Positions 45,380 to 58,990 of a stretch of 64,000 nt of DNA are shown piece after piece; position 1 is the first letter of the stretch; every line of letters begins with the position of its first letter. The notes under the pieces are model-generated. The model did no database searches and was not told the DNA's origin. It worked only from the letters and a program-made list of their open reading frames with translations. The stretch covers positions 6,572,001 to 6,636,000 of the forward strand of contig OX637297.1 of NCBI GenBank assembly GCA_951799445.1, written 5' to 3'. Origin of the DNA: Pseudisothecium myosuroides. Its lineage: Eukaryota; Streptophyta; Bryopsida; Hypnales; Lembophyllaceae. A program made the translations under genes and the position numbers.

Positions 45380-45384
45380 GTCTT
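45380..45384. other. Target-site duplication, right copy
   Basis: GTCTT, directly following the element's CCCACA end. Confidence 0.8.
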
Positions 45385-46041
45385 CCACTCCTTCTCCTCC
45401 GTGTCAGTGAGAAGCTGGTGGTGTTTGTAAAGCTAGAAGATGTAGGGACTCACAAGTGTGGCCCTACTCCTTCCAATCTTTGGAACCAGATGGCCTACCA
45501 GATCGGAAAAGATCTAGGCCCACTCCACTTTCCGTTCCCCGCTCACGGCTCCAAAAATCAAGTTACCGAGGGCTATCGTCACCCTCGTCGGTTTCTCCGG
45601 GTGGATGATCAGAACCAAAAACTAGAGAAGGTTGCGATGCCAGTTGTCCAAACAATCCAAGACCGCATGCCCGTCCTTCGAGTCTACGGTACTCCGAAAC
45701 TTCCCCCGGATGTATTCGTCCTTCCGGCTGGCCATCTCTAAGCCTCCCACCCGGAAGTTGTATACTGACCTCCACATCTCTTTTGTCCAACTGCTCGGAA
45801 TTCTGCAGATGGTATTGTCGAACTGATTCGACAATTTTCCTAACAACTCTCTCACCATCCGCTCCTCTCTAAATCCCCAGGGTTTGTCTAACAACCCTTG
45901 ACAACCCATCATGGCGAGATCCTCCATGAGATTGGCCTGCTCCTCCTCCGTGGAGGGAATGACCGGACTCACCTTCCGGAGCTTGACTACTATTGCGGAG
46001 GAGTTGGTCAGTCCTGCTCTGCACTTGCAGAGCTGAGGCAT
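45380..46041 (-). pseudogene. X element 2 gene, N-terminal part
   Basis: ATG 46041 is the likely start. The frame reads SPVIPSTEEEQANLMEDLAM, SSWTKEMWRSVYNF and GKFRSTVDSKDGHAVLDC, then continues through TAG at 45622, 45514 and 45433: IIHPEKPTRVTIALGNLIF, SGERKVEWA, SPYIF and TEEKEWKT. It is cut at 45380 by element 3. Its continuation is at 41504. Confidence 0.75.
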
Positions 46042-46323
46042 GGACACGTGCTGTGCTAACCAGATTCTCCCCGAGACTACCTTTCTCTCTCCTAGCCGCA
46101 CGTCCCGTTCCTCACCTTCACTCTTCCGATCTCAACCGGAATATCACTAACCCTGCAGCACACACTAACGCATTGCGCAGGCCTGTTCACTAACACACTA
46201 ACACGCTCACAGTCACACTCACAACACAGGAAAACAAAGCGCTGGGAAAGAGAGCAAAATACACGCAGAGAAACGCCTCCAGCAAACAGAGTTTGAAAAA
46301 GAGTAGCAACTAGACTGGTCAGC

Positions 46324-46333
46324 CTATTTATAG
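46324..46333 (-). promoter_or_regulatory. TATA box of X element 2
   Basis: The minus strand reads CATACTATAAATAGGCTG, a near-consensus plant TATA box about 285 bp upstream of ATG 46041. Confidence 0.6.
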
Positions 46334-46559
46334 TATGATATGTCATCATGACCAAATCCGGTCTTGACCTAATCCGTTCCAACTCAGATCCGTTCCAATT
46401 CAGATCCGAGTTAGATTCCGATCGAACCCGGATCGTCCACTACTTCCGTTCCATAGCTAATTCTTAGTTTTTCATTATCTCCTGCTCGAATCCGGATCCT
46501 TGTTTACGGTTTCCGTTCCAAGTTTTAGGTAACTTAGAAAAACCAAAAATTTACACTGC

Positions 46560-48000
46560 GACATATAGACAATGTGCCTAAACCCATGTTTTTTAGACAT
46601 AACAAGTATGTTTTTAAGAACTACGCAACTTTAGCACATAAACTGAATGGAGGGAGAACACCTAATCATATTAAAAGAGCATGTGCGCAACAATGGAACA
46701 TAAAACTAGGTGAACAACACTACAATAACTTCAGCATGGATTTCTAAAACTTACATAATATAAAAGACGACACTTCTCCAACTTTGATAATGTTGTTTCA
46801 GATGCCGAAAGGTTGCTGCCATTATTGGAGGTTATCATTTCTTAGGACATGTCCAGCTTGTTGTACTCTGCAAAATGGCCTGCGTTACAATTGTTTGGTT
46901 TAGGACACCGTATGCTGCATCAGAAGTGTTTAAATCCAAAGTATGTACAAAATCCAAGCTAGTCTTTTCCCTCTTCATTTCTATCATCTTTCCTTTAAAA
47001 CTAAACATAAGAATTCACATTCTACATTTCTAACTTTACCATTCAAGATTGAGCATGCAGTTCATGTACCCAATACAAGCACAATCTAGTGTCGTTGTAA
47101 TACAAAAAAAATTTCTTTTCTTTACATATGGCTTGCACTTTGTGCCCTCAATTTTTTTGTAAAGTTCAAGAGGACTTTGTCCTTTCTGCATGTTGTCTGC
47201 ATTTTTCACGTCTGAAGGGTGAGTTCAAGATGGCATTTGTATTCACGTCATCCATCAAGTGATGAATAAACAAAGTATAACCTCATGCAATGATGTAGTA
47301 ATTATAACAAAAGCTCTTTCTAATCAGCAAAAAAACATCACAATCTTTGCCGTCTTTCCAAAGCAACATCATGACCGAATTCCTATACTATACTTTCTAG
47401 AACTACCATGTTCCTACATCTTTAGGTGGTCTTCTTTGCATATGATAATAGAACATGCAAACATGAGGCGCAGGAAAAGACATGCTTGCACTCTTCTCAT
47501 TGACGGACCTTCATAGGCACGATGACTGACATGTGGTCCTTCCATAGCCATTGAGCATAAAGTGCTTTTACAACCTCTGAATTTGTAATTGCACTATAAA
47601 TGTCACCATCTTGTCATATGCCAATTTTCCAATATCCCCAGTCCTTGCGTGCATCATATTCTTGGCTCTATGATGAATACTATGACAATTGCAACCAACC
47701 TTTTATTTCACTCCACATATAGTAATGGACACTAAAATTTCGACCGCTACAAATGAGCATTAATGAAAGCAGACTGTCCATTGCAAGTTTGGCGTACAAT
47801 TTCCTAGTCAAGTTAGATGTCAAAGTTACCTTGCAAGTGCAATAATGCAGTCCACATGAGCCGACTTCCTGCCATTGTACATTGACCACATCATTTGCAC
47901 ATTGTCAATGACATGCCAATTTCAGATGCTCGTTTGCACATTCCCTAAATGTACCATTGCCACTCCCGTTGCTAAAAAATACCCTACATGAGAGTCTCCG
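46560..48000. other. No recognisable gene
   Basis: AT-rich with frequent ACATTG/CAATGT words and short frames only. Confidence 0.4.
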
Positions 48001-48011
48001 CCATTCTCTCA

Positions 48012-48090
48012 ATGTCTACAACTTGCTGGAAGTAGTGGATGCCTTAAAGGCCTTTAAGGGCATCCACTACTTCCAGCAAGTTGTGGACAT
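48012..48090. repeat. Near-perfect 79-bp palindrome
   Basis: Arms of about 39-40 bp (ATGTCTACAACTTGCTGGAA.. and its complement ..TTCCAGCAAGTTGTGGACAT) meet at CCTTAAAGGCCTTTAAGG with no spacer. About two differences separate the arms. It could form a cruciform or long hairpin, or arise from an assembly fold-back. Confidence 0.9.
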
Positions 48091-48099
48091 GACTACAAG

Positions 48100-48790
48100 A
48101 AGGCGCCATGCCAACACTTCCACAACCTCCCTTTCAACAAATGCAAGCATCCAATTGTTCTATGTGAATCCAATCCTCGCCTCTACGTTCCTTGCCTCCG
48201 TCATGTTCATCACTAGGCATTGTACATTGATGGACATACAAATCTTCAGTATTCCGGCTCACCATGACTTCATACATACTTCTCATATTCTATTAACTAA
48301 ACCACACTTTATGATATACAACACATTGAGAGCAGAACAGAGAGTATGGACTTCCTAATACAAGTACCATGTACAGAATATACCTCATTGAGTTCACGTT
48401 GTTGTTTACATGTACGTTTCACACATTGCCGTTGATATAAACTGACGACAACGCCTAACATAGATGATCATATATTGATGGAATGCGTTACTTCTTTGCC
48501 CCCCCCCAAAGGGCACTGCCATGTAGAGCACACTCTTTGTAGGCCTCTACAATTACATGCTCATTTCCAAAAAAATGTAAAGTATGTTGAAGTCTTAACA
48601 TTTTCTTCCTAAAGGAATGACGTTTAAAAATAGACAATTGTCACTATATGCATGCAATGTCCTCCATAGAAAACAAAAATCAATGCATATTGTATTGATG
48701 TCATGTCTAATTGCTTTTCATTGCCACTTTGGTTAAAATGCCTTTTTGTCTAGAGTTCTTGCCACATTCATCCACAATCTTTGCCCTCTA
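48100..48790. other. No recognisable gene
   Basis: Short frames without recognisable protein character. Confidence 0.4.
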
Positions 48791-49080
48791 TAGTCTAACA
48801 ACATGTGCACAAGTCAACCGTCACTTACTTCTTCTAGCATTGTACAAAGGATACCACACCCACTATGCGTAAAATTTAAATTTAGAAATGAGTCACAAAA
48901 AACAAAAAACTTTAAGTACCTTTGGTATAAGAGCACCGTTGCAGTAGCAATGTACATCCAAGATTCCAAGCCCGCTTTAGGCACAGAGGTCGGGATCCTC
49001 AATCCCTGTAGACATATGTTGTTTCATCAAATGTGTTGCCAATCCCAATCATGCAATTGACACATTCTAATTAAGCGTAT
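48790..49080. repeat. Segmental duplication, copy A
   Basis: GTCAACCGTCACTTACTTCTTC ... CCAATCCCAATCATGCAATTGAC matches 51635-51915 in order and spacing (offset about 2.84 kb), with moderate divergence. Confidence 0.65.
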
Positions 49081-51320
49081 ATACTTCTTAGGTTGATATA
49101 ACTATACAACATTTGATGATAGATAAGATATTAAATAATAGGAATGAACAGTCACTTACAACCAATACCATATTCAAAACATACCACGGTCATTGTACGT
49201 TGGTGTTCACATGTACAATGCGTCTACTATTGCTGAGGTCAAGCAATGTCTTCTTGAGGCTCTTAATTTTTTTTCATACATGGACATGATGTTGCTACAA
49301 ATTTTCTTTTCTATTGAAAGAACTACCACATTGTTGTCTACCCCAACCAACTTTGTGCAGATGTATATTGACCGTGTCATCATTCTGTACATTGTGAATG
49401 AAATGCAAACTTTGGAAGCTTGTTGTTACATTGCATGAACTTCCCATTGTGACGACCATCACAAGATCGCACCCTTTATGACCAGTTGGCTTTGTCTATT
49501 GTTTGCAAGTTTTAAAGGGCTTCTAGTGTTGTCTGCATGTTTGAATTAAAAACTATATAAAGATGCCGTGCCAACACTTCTATAATTATCTCCCTTTCTA
49601 GAGATTCATGCCTTAGACAATGTGAAGTCACTCCTTGCTACCTCCGTCATGTTAATGACTAAGCCTTGTACACTAATGGACACAGAGAACTTTTAGTACT
49701 CAAGGTCACCATCACTTCATATATACTTCTCATATTGATATAACTACACAACATTTGATGATAGATGATACAAATAAGAAAAAAACAAGGATGAAGGGCC
49801 ACCTACTACCAATTTCATGTTTAGAACATATCGCACTCATTGTACATTGGTGTTCTCATGTACAATGTGTATGCTGTTGTTGAGGTCAAGCAATGTCTTC
49901 TTGAGGCTCTTCATTTTTTTTCGTACATGGACATGATGTTGCTACAAATTTCCTTTTCTATTGAAAGAACTGCCACATTGATGTCAACGCTGGCCGGCTT
50001 TGTGCGAATGTATGTTGACCGTGTCATCTGCACATTGTAAATGAAATGCAAACTTCAGAAGTTTGTTGTTACAATGCATGAACGTCCCACTATGACAACC
50101 ATCACAGAAATGCATCGTACATGACTAGCTTCTTATGTTGTATTCAAGTTTAAAAGGGCTTTTTTGCTGTCAGTAAGGTTTAAAGGGCTTCTGGTGTTGT
50201 TTGCATGTTTCAATTAAAAACTACATGAAGCCACCATGCCAACACTTCCATAGTTACCTCCCTTTCTAGAGATGCATGCCTTAGACAATGTAAAGCCACT
50301 CTTTGCTTTTGCCCTTGCCACCTCCTTCATGTTAATGATTACACCTTATACACTAACAAATTAATAAAGAGAACTTTAGTATTGAGGGTCACCATCACTT
50401 CATATGTATACTTCTCATGTTGATATAACTACACAACATTTGATGATAGACAACACAATAAGAAAAGAACAATGATGAAGGGCCACCTACCACCAATTTC
50501 ATGTTCAGAACATACCGCACTCAATCATTGTGCGTCGGTGTTCACATGTACAATGTGTCTACTATTGCTGAGGTCAAGCAATGTCTTCTTGAGGCTCTTC
50601 ATTTTTTTTCCTAGGTGGACATAATGACGCTACAATTTTCATTTCTATTGAAAGAACTGCCACATTGTTGTCTATGCCACCCGGCTTCATGCAGATAATA
50701 TATGCTGACCGCATCATCTGCACATCGTGAATGAAATGCAAACTTCAGAAGCTCATCTTTACATTGCGCAAATGTCCCACTACGACGACCATTGCAACAA
50801 AGGACCCTACATGATTGGCTTCTTCTGCTGTTTGCAAGTTTAAAGGACTTCCAATGCTATCGGTAAGTTCTAAGTAAAAAGTACTTGAAAATGCCATGCC
50901 AGCACTTCAATAACCTCCCTTCCTATAGAGGCTTGCGTTGGACAATGTGAAACTGTTCCTTGCTTTTGCCTTTACTGCTTGGGTAATGTTAATGACTAAA
51001 CCTTGTACACTGACAGACATAGAGAACTTCAATTTACACGGTCACTATTACTTCTTACATACTTCAAATGGTGATATAAGTTAATAACATTTGATGGTAG
51101 AAAAGACACTATTAAAAGAAGAACACCAATGAAGGGCTACCTACTACCAAATACCATATTCAAAACATACCGCATTCATTGTAAATTGGTGCTCACATGT
51201 AGAATGCGTCTGCTGCAATTGAAGTCAAGCAATGTCTTCTTTAAATTGTTGATTTTTTTCATATATGTACATGACAATGTCACCTATGGACTAACAACAA
51301 GATTTGACATAGACCACTAA
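49080..51320. repeat. Four tandem units of about 650-690 bp
   Basis: The block TGGTGTTCACATGTACAATG.., then GAGGTCAAGCAATGTCTTCTTGAGG, then TTCTATTGAAAGAACT recurs near 49190, 49840, 50530 and (partly) 51190. The short frames inside share translated text (EVKQCLLEAL.FFSYMDMMLLQ) only because of the DNA duplication. Confidence 0.85.
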
Positions 51321-51629
51321 CTTCTTGAATGTTGTACTTTTGTGCCAAAAAAGAAAATGATAGGTGAACATTGTGTATTACAAAGTCTACCTAGATGTCC
51401 ACAAGTACATGTACATTTTATAGAAATTGTCAAGTATTTTCACGTCCAAACTGTATTTTCTGAACATATGACGTTAATATATAGATAACTCCTAGGAAAT
51501 GCATGCAACTTCATGCATCAAAAATAGAAATGAAAACATACCGTAGTCATGTGCATTGTAATTGTTTTCTAAATGCCACTTTGTATTCAATTACCTCTTG
51601 TTGAAAGTTCCTGCAATCTTCATCCTTGT

Positions 51630-51920
51630 TTAGTACTCTCTGTACAGCAACATATGTCCATGTCAACCATCACCTACTTCTTACAGCATTGCAAACAAAG
51701 TACCCCACTTAGTATCCCAAAGGTCAAATTAAATAATCACTCAAAAGATTTAGAAAGCATTCAACACTTCTGGTACATGAACACCACTCAAGTAATACTG
51801 TGCATGAGAGTCTGTATTCTACATGGAGCTCAAGATCTTGGGTCTTCGTAGACATGTGTTGTTGCATTAGACTTATTGTCATTCCCAATCATGCAATCAG
51901 CCCATTCTAAGCACAAACAA
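51630..51920. repeat. Segmental duplication, copy B
   Basis: Counterpart of 48790-49080: GTCAACCATCACCTACTTCTT and CATTCCCAATCATGCAATCAG at the same spacing. Confidence 0.65.
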
Positions 51921-54900
51921 AATTAAACATGCAGACATATATAATATCTTCTTCTATTGCTTGTAAGAAGCTGCCTTCATTCAATCATGTAGCTGATTTT
52001 CTGTGACAAAGAAGAAAGTCTATAGTCCAGAAGAAGAAAAATGTTGTACCACACTCTTGTACACATAACAAGGCCTTGTACGGACGGAAGTGTAGAAATA
52101 GTGGCACTTTTATTTGCAAAATTCACCCGAAGCGTTGCCATTGCACCTACATCAAGTATGTTGTGTACACAGAGAAATTGTTTTTTCTTCCTTTATGAAT
52201 GGCAAAGTAACATTTCATTCACATTGTTCAATGCAAATATGAAGTCACATACATCACCACTGTTGTCCGCAATTCATATGATATTTCTCAGTTGTCATTC
52301 TTACCTTGTGAGAAGCAGCACACCATTGTGCAATGCGGGAAGCTGTCACACTAGAGCGCCGAGGACTTGCATAATAGATGGCTCCTTATAATACACCTTC
52401 AATCTACACATACACATAATACAAGTTCACAACTTTGTCTTTCCAAATTGGAAAAACCTCTTAGTCACCGTAATGGTTAGGCCACACAAATTTTAAGCCC
52501 ATCCAAAAATTCACAATAAAAAAAACACAAACAAGTCATTGCAAGCATAATGTTCAACGACCATTCACTTAGGATGTTTTCGATACAAAAATGCAACAAC
52601 TAGCACAGCAACGCCAATACCTTATTCAACGTACCAAAGTAGAACAAAGCACTTTTTTTTTTGCACTGCCATAACCACGTACGTTAGGATACTGTATGAT
52701 AGCAACGCATTGCTCTATTCAGTGCCATAGTGTCCACAAACAACATTTTTTCAAAAACAATGTGGATGGAGGCATCCCCCAACTCTTGCTACAAGCAAAG
52801 ACGACCAAAATGTTAGTAGATGAATTTTGTTTTTTAGAAAATAGGTGGAAGCTAACATTATTATGTTGTACACGTGTTAGCTAGAAATATGTGCACGCGC
52901 AAGACATCACTAGTGTCTCAGATCACAAGCCTCACAAGCATAGAATTTGAGAATTTTCAACGAGCACTTAAAATACTATAAATCCAACTTGCACAGACTT
53001 GAAGAAAACAACTTTGCCACTTACATGTAGCACTACACAACACCTTGATAGCACTGCACAATATCCTAAACCCTAAACCGATGGGCTACACATGCAACAT
53101 GATACCTAACAAAGGAAAAACTGATACATTGTAAACATTGCAATAGACGGACCTCTACACAGACGCAGCCACAACAAACAATGCACAAATTTAAGAAAAA
53201 GGACATGACAATCCTGAAGTGTAGAGTACACAACTACGTCTAGAAAGCATTGATAGTCCTTCCAAAGTACTGAACAACAATAGGCTAGGTCTTTGGAGTT
53301 GAAAGTGTATTCGCTTGCCACTTCAACCGTGTAAGGATCATGCTCATGTGTTGCCTTTGTGCTCAAGAAATTCGGTGAGCGTCTCCCTCCGCTCCGTTGC
53401 TTGCATGTATACAAGTAGATAATTACAAAATAGCAAACATTCACCTATGTAGATAGCATGTTTCTATGCTTGCATCGTACAGGCCTAAAACTAGGGTTTG
53501 CCTATGGCCATGTTCCTAGTATAGGCAAACTAGATGGTGGTTATGGTGGCAGCGGTGGTGCTAATGTGCAACTCACACATATTATCAAAGAGTTCTAGAC
53601 GTGCACGCTAAGTGCAAAACTGCAATTGCAAAGGCAGAAAGGAAATTGAGGTTGCATAGTCACTTACCAGTGAAGAATTGGCCATTCTTGGCTTTAGCAT
53701 TTGTGAGGTTTTCAGTGCCTCTACTGCTACGGTTGGTGCAATTACTTTTGCACATTGAAGACATAAACTACCTTGGACGCTTCCTCTCCTGTGCAGTTGT
53801 GGTGTGTATCTCCAAGAAGCAACCTTCATACTTGTTGGGCACGCAATTTCAACAACTCTGCGGACGAAGTTCTTAGAGATGCAAAGTGCAACCCGGGTCA
53901 AATATAAGTTGACCGCCTCCTATTGTGGTACACTCTTCTGACCACTAAATGCCATAGCATGCCTACTACATCCCGTTTATAATTCCATAGCTCAACGGAT
54001 TTCCTCAATTGATGCACTGCTATGGCTTCTCACCAATTAGGGTTTTTCTCACAGACATGCTCAAAAATACTTTTCTTTCTATGACCTAACTTTTGCATAA
54101 GCAGGAGACATGTGGACACAAGGACACCTGCGTTAGCCTGATGTACACAGTACAATGTGCACTACGCTATTACAAAAGATTCAAGCCTAAACATTTTGCA
54201 CAACAACACTATATTCAGTTTGTTGTATAGAAAGGTTGCAGACCACGACAAATGTTGTGCTCATCATCCCATGATGTCGGCTACGCATACAAAGGACTCT
54301 AGGAGCACGGTATACTTGCAGACGTGCTCTACAGGTGTCCCTTCTTCTACATTTTTTCTTTTCTAAATGCAAGAGATGGTTTCCATGTCCTTGAGGTGCT
54401 TTTGTTAGTTGCATGCACTACTGAAATAGAAAGGGCTAATGTGCATGTCCTGCCGTTGTCGTCAATGTTGCCCTCAATTTTTTTTAAAGGGAATATTTTG
54501 TCTGGGACTTATTGTGCACTTGCACTCCACTACTTTCCAATATCTTTGCTTACTACCATTAATAGTGAAGTCCTATATTGCCCACTTGCGTTATATGGAA
54601 TGTACAAAGATACGCATTCAATATAAACATGCAGCATCATCATGCAAGAAAAAGTCCTCGGCATTCACTTGTCTAACAAGATTCTGCCTGAAAAGAGTGT
54701 ACCTAGCGTGACACGCTCTTGAACATGAAAAGTGAACCTTGCAGCTAGAAATGATGTCACTAAAGTGGCATGTTTTCAGGTGCATTGCATAGTGTCATTA
54801 AACCAATATAATGCTTATATGAGGAGGGGCTCCCAAACATGGAATCTGTTAGGGAATGTGATGTCAAATCCACAAAAGAGTGTGATTTTGCAAACAACGT

Positions 54901-54960
54901 GTATTCCTATTAATAATTTCATGTAAACCACACCAACTACCTGCAACGGCTAGTATTTCT
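51920..54960. other. No recognisable gene
   Basis: AT-rich intervals with short frames on both strands. None shows recognisable domain features. Confidence 0.4.
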
Positions 54961-54967
54961 TCACATG

Positions 54968-55150
54968 GACCACATGGACTTGTATGAGCTTGGTTTTGTG
55001 GTTTTTGAGAACTTCATGCTTGATGACGTGTATTATAGAAACTTGTATTGCATGTTGTGGTTTTATGACAATTTCTTGTCTGATAGTTGGGAAGACGACT
55101 ACGTCAATTGGCTAAATGAACAAGTATTTTCAACCATGCTGGAGGCATAG
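54968..55150 (+). other. Short protein-like frame, unrecognised
   Basis: An open frame of about 60 residues rich in aromatic and acidic residues (LYELGFVVFENFMLDD, DDYVNWLNEQV), ending in TAG. It has coding-like composition but no recognised homology and no partner exons. Possibly a gene relic. Confidence 0.2.
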
Positions 55151-55584
55151 CCTTTTGTGAATTTGTGAATTTTTGCTCCCTAGTTCCTAGACTGCAATCA
55201 TTGTTCTAGCAATGCAGAGTGCATGTGCTTTGTTCATGATGGATTTGGTTGGAATTTCTTTGCAACAGCCGATATTTCTTGTTGATGTTATATTTGCCAT
55301 GTATAGTACTCGACATTCCTTTTTGTATCAAACGCATGTAGGATGACCTTCAATAGTTTACATGTTCTAATTCATGTCAACACTAAAATATTGAATGTGT
55401 GGTGGCTTTGGTAGTTTGGTTGTTATTGCAACAAGTAAGTGCAAGGATGTAGTGTTGTGTTGCTAATAATACATGCTTTAGACGTCCATTGCTTACATAT
55501 TATTGTAGAAGCATATTTGTTCACAACATTGTTGTTGAAATGAATTTACTACTGGTTCACTTTCATATTGTTATCAATTGTGCA

Positions 55585-56640
55585 GACAATGCTATTGGAG
55601 CGCAAACCTGACAATGCCGACATAGAAGAAGATGTGCAAAAAAACATGTTAATTTTGCAGCAAGAAGACACCAACAAGAAAAGGCTAAAGTTGGTACCTA
55701 ATCCCAACACTGTCCAGGCACGTGCAAGCTACGTACGGAGAAGTTTGAGAAACATGTAGAGTTGTTGGAGGCATTAATAATGATTTACAAATTGCAAGTG
55801 TGGAATAATGTACTCAACAAAAGGTATGATGGTCAATGTTTAGAGGCCAAAAAGTTGGACACAAATTCCATCACACGCCCAACAAGCATTGTGTTGTATC
55901 AAGCCATTCTTGTAGCCATGTCACACGGCCTTCCAAAGGCAGTGAATACTGCAATGGATTTTGGCAAGTGGAGCAAAGTCTTAGCAGTGGCCAGTGGACA
56001 ATGCTGCAAAATTATAGAGCAGTGAGAAGGAAGTACTTAAATTCAATCAAAATGCAGTGTATCCTTATTGTAGAGGGGACAATGAACTACATTGTAGATT
56101 GTAGATTTGCAGCCAATGTTTCCATGTATTTACAAACTTCTCTGTATAATTGTGTGCATGTTATAGGAAATAGCACACTGATCTTTTGTGCGGACAAGGG
56201 TGTCAAGGCAACCAAGCATGCAGAAGTGAGTTTTGTACACATTGCATTTGTGAAGCACTAAGCATTGAACATTAGAAGGGAAGGACTGTTTTTGAATTTG
56301 GCGGCATGTTGTCTACGCATGCTTATCCTAGAGTGTGTGCTTATTTTGAACTTGAGTATTACCGTACTTGGATTGATGATTTACGCATGACCATGCTACT
56401 GGATTGTAGTGAAGACCGTCAAAGCACATCAAGTTGAATGCAAATTACGAGAATAACGCGGTGCAATTAGACAAAGACAGTGTGGAAGACATTGTCAAGT
56501 GGCCACAGTCTACAGTAAAAAGTGCTTCAACACCCCATTGGTGCACTATCAATTTCCATTGCAAGAAAGAAGTCATGACTCGGAAGGTGAGAGAAACTTG
56601 TATTAGCAAAATTAGAATTGTGGATGGAAGAAGGCAGTGA
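55585..56640 (+). other. Possible gene relic, unrecognised
   Basis: An acceptor-like TCAATTGTGCAG precedes a frame reading TMLLERKPDNADIEEDVQKN. Further short frames follow in different phases at 55762-56025 and 56434-56640. I recognise no domain; it may be a decayed gene or chance. Confidence 0.2.
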
Positions 56641-58130
56641 GGATGTCAATTGGGCGCCCTCTATGCAAGACAAATGAGTGCAATACTTCTCTTGCAATGA
56701 AATGTTGACTTACCTAAAGTAGTTTTCAAGGATAGAGTGCAAGAGTGAGATGTTTTTGCACACAATGTTGAAGCAAACTAACTGTCTGTGTTCATGTAAT
56801 GCAATGTTTGAGTGATGTTTCAATGGAAAACATCCATTATTTGAAGTATTGGACATTTTTATTACCCTGTAGCTGCTGTCGTTGCATGCCTAAGTGAACG
56901 CTTTTTTTATGCTTATTTCAACGACAAAGTTTGATTGTAGAGAAGAGAGAAGCAAAAAAAATGTGCGGGATGTTGAATACATGCTCTAACAAAATGTTTG
57001 GCATGTGGAAAAAGGATAAATCAAGTGGAAAAAAGTAGGGACGCCGCACCGTAACCATATATGTCTACAGTCGCACGTCGAAAACATTCATGCATTTTCT
57101 ATATGTGTTTCTCTTTCTATGTGTAAGGCCTGCAAGCCATGCTTCTTAGAGGATAACATGAACACCATGTTGCTTGATATATTGATGTTCAGGTCTTGAA
57201 AATACTGCAGTCTTTATGTTGTCCTTGACAATGTTTTGTCTTGGTCTCGTGGATGCCAAGACAATAACAATAGTGAGGGATTTGAATAAGAAATGGTTTT
57301 CATGGATGAATCAAAGGTGCAAATGGTTGTAGCAATATGTCAATTTTAGGAAAACACAACAGAAATGTTGCACTTTTTAGAAGCCCTTTGCTTTGCAAGC
57401 ACAAATAGAATGTCATGTTTTAGAAGATATAATGCACCCAAACATACCTCTTTCATTCAAACAAGTAGAGAGGGCACTCAATATTGTTTGTGTGTCAAAT
57501 GTTGGCTGGGGCTTTTTGAAAAGAATGTGCATTGTGGTGACTTTACCAACTTTGACTACTTGTAGTCATTGCAGGTACTTGTAACTTGCATGCTTGAGCA
57601 CTGAGGTCCAGTGAACAAAAAAACAGCCTTCTGTGGACTACAAGCACGGGTTTGGATGCCTACATAATGTGTACAAAGGTACTTCAATATTTGAGTTCCA
57701 TACTTGAGTCCACAGCGTGTTCCCTACCTTATAATAATAGGTATATTGTTGTGTATTTTGTTGTCAATGACAATGCTTTGAGCATGCGAGGTGCATTTTG
57801 TGTTCACTGCGTTCATCGGTTGCGCTTGCTGGAAATACAAAATTATTGTATTTAACTTTGACATGGATAAGTGAAAACAAATTAGAATGTACGGACCATG
57901 TGGGAAGTCCTTTGTAGTTGTCCTTTACAAAGACGATTCGTTTGTATAATATAAGTGCTAATGAATTTTGTTTTTAATTTTGACAATTAATGATTAGTTC
58001 ATAATTAGAACTTTTTTAATGTAATTCATAATTAGAAAAGCTCATGATTACATAAAAACACTGTATAATTCTAATTTGTCTCGAATAAATGCTTTTCCCA
58101 TGTAATGTTTAACTACAGGAGGTCTCAAAA
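56640..58130. other. No recognisable gene
   Basis: Short frames only. Confidence 0.4.
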
Positions 58131-58990
58131 GTGGCAAACATCATTGCCAACATGCACAATATTTGGCTACGTTTTTAGTAACACGTTCCCTTGATGACAA
58201 GTACAACGTCGTTGCCAGTGTGCAAGATATCTAGCTCCCTTGTCAGTTCTAATGGAACTCCAATCCATTTCTAGCCTCATCATCTATGTCAGCAACACAT
58301 TTTTGGAAAACTTTGAAGTCATTGCCCTTCCCATATCTTTTTAACATGCGGTTTGGTTTTTAACAGTGTTCTTATTTCTTTGTTATTTCTTTGCTAGTGT
58401 AGTTGAACGCAATGTTTTGGCAAACCTTATAATGTTCCTCTTACTAAGAATATTTTTTTTATAATTGAAAAGCAAGAAGCTTAAGAAACTACTTATCAAA
58501 CTTTTGTATTGAAATGTCAAGTGCTGAAACCATGCTTCTAGCGCATTGCCGTTTAGAAATGACAATGTTGTAACACTATTACATGAACACATACAATGTG
58601 GCTTAGGAAATAATATTGGTGTTGGTATTAAGACAACATGGTTGCAGGAAAAGCACATTCTCAACATTGTTGAATCAATACATGCCATTTTCCATAACAC
58701 ATTGCCCTCAGCATAACTATAACATCGCAGCTAACGTGCAAGATTCCATAACATGTTGCCCTCAACATAACTACAACGTTTCTACCAACAAGAAAGACTT
58801 TCATAACACGTTGCTCTCAACATACAATGACGTAGCTGCGTGCTTGCGAGATTTCAGCCTCCTTTGTCACTCCTAAGAGAAGTCGAGTCCATTTGCAGCT
58901 TCTGCATCCACGTCAGCAACGCTTTTTTGGAAAACCTCAGAGGACTCGCCCTTCCCGTGTCCTTTCATCATGTGGTCTGGGTTTTACATG
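58130..58990. repeat. Duplicated segment with internal 54-55-bp repeats
   Basis: 58140-58365 and 58760-58990 share CAGCAACAC.TTTTTGGAAAAC and GCCCTTCCC.T.TC and lie about 620 bp apart. Inside, TTCCATAACA..TTGCCCTCA.CATAACTA units start at 58690, 58744 and 58799. Confidence 0.7.

Larger units (their letters stand above)
39175..46340 (-). mobile_element. X element 2, split by insertion of element 3
   Basis: On the minus strand, promoter (TATA near 46330), X gene (46041 to 45380, resuming 41504 to 40386) and a long non-coding tail end at TATACGACA (39175), matching the 3' end of element 3 (GTTACGACA). The tails of elements 2 and 3 share a block of type CAGCCACT..GAACCCTCTGATG (39550-39640 and 41905-41975). 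The exact 5' end was not found. Confidence 0.6.

Noticed and set aside
49193..50040. Repeated short protein EVKQCLLEAL as a gene family
   Set aside because: It tracks the tandem DNA unit of about 650 bp, and the third and fourth units do not keep the frame.
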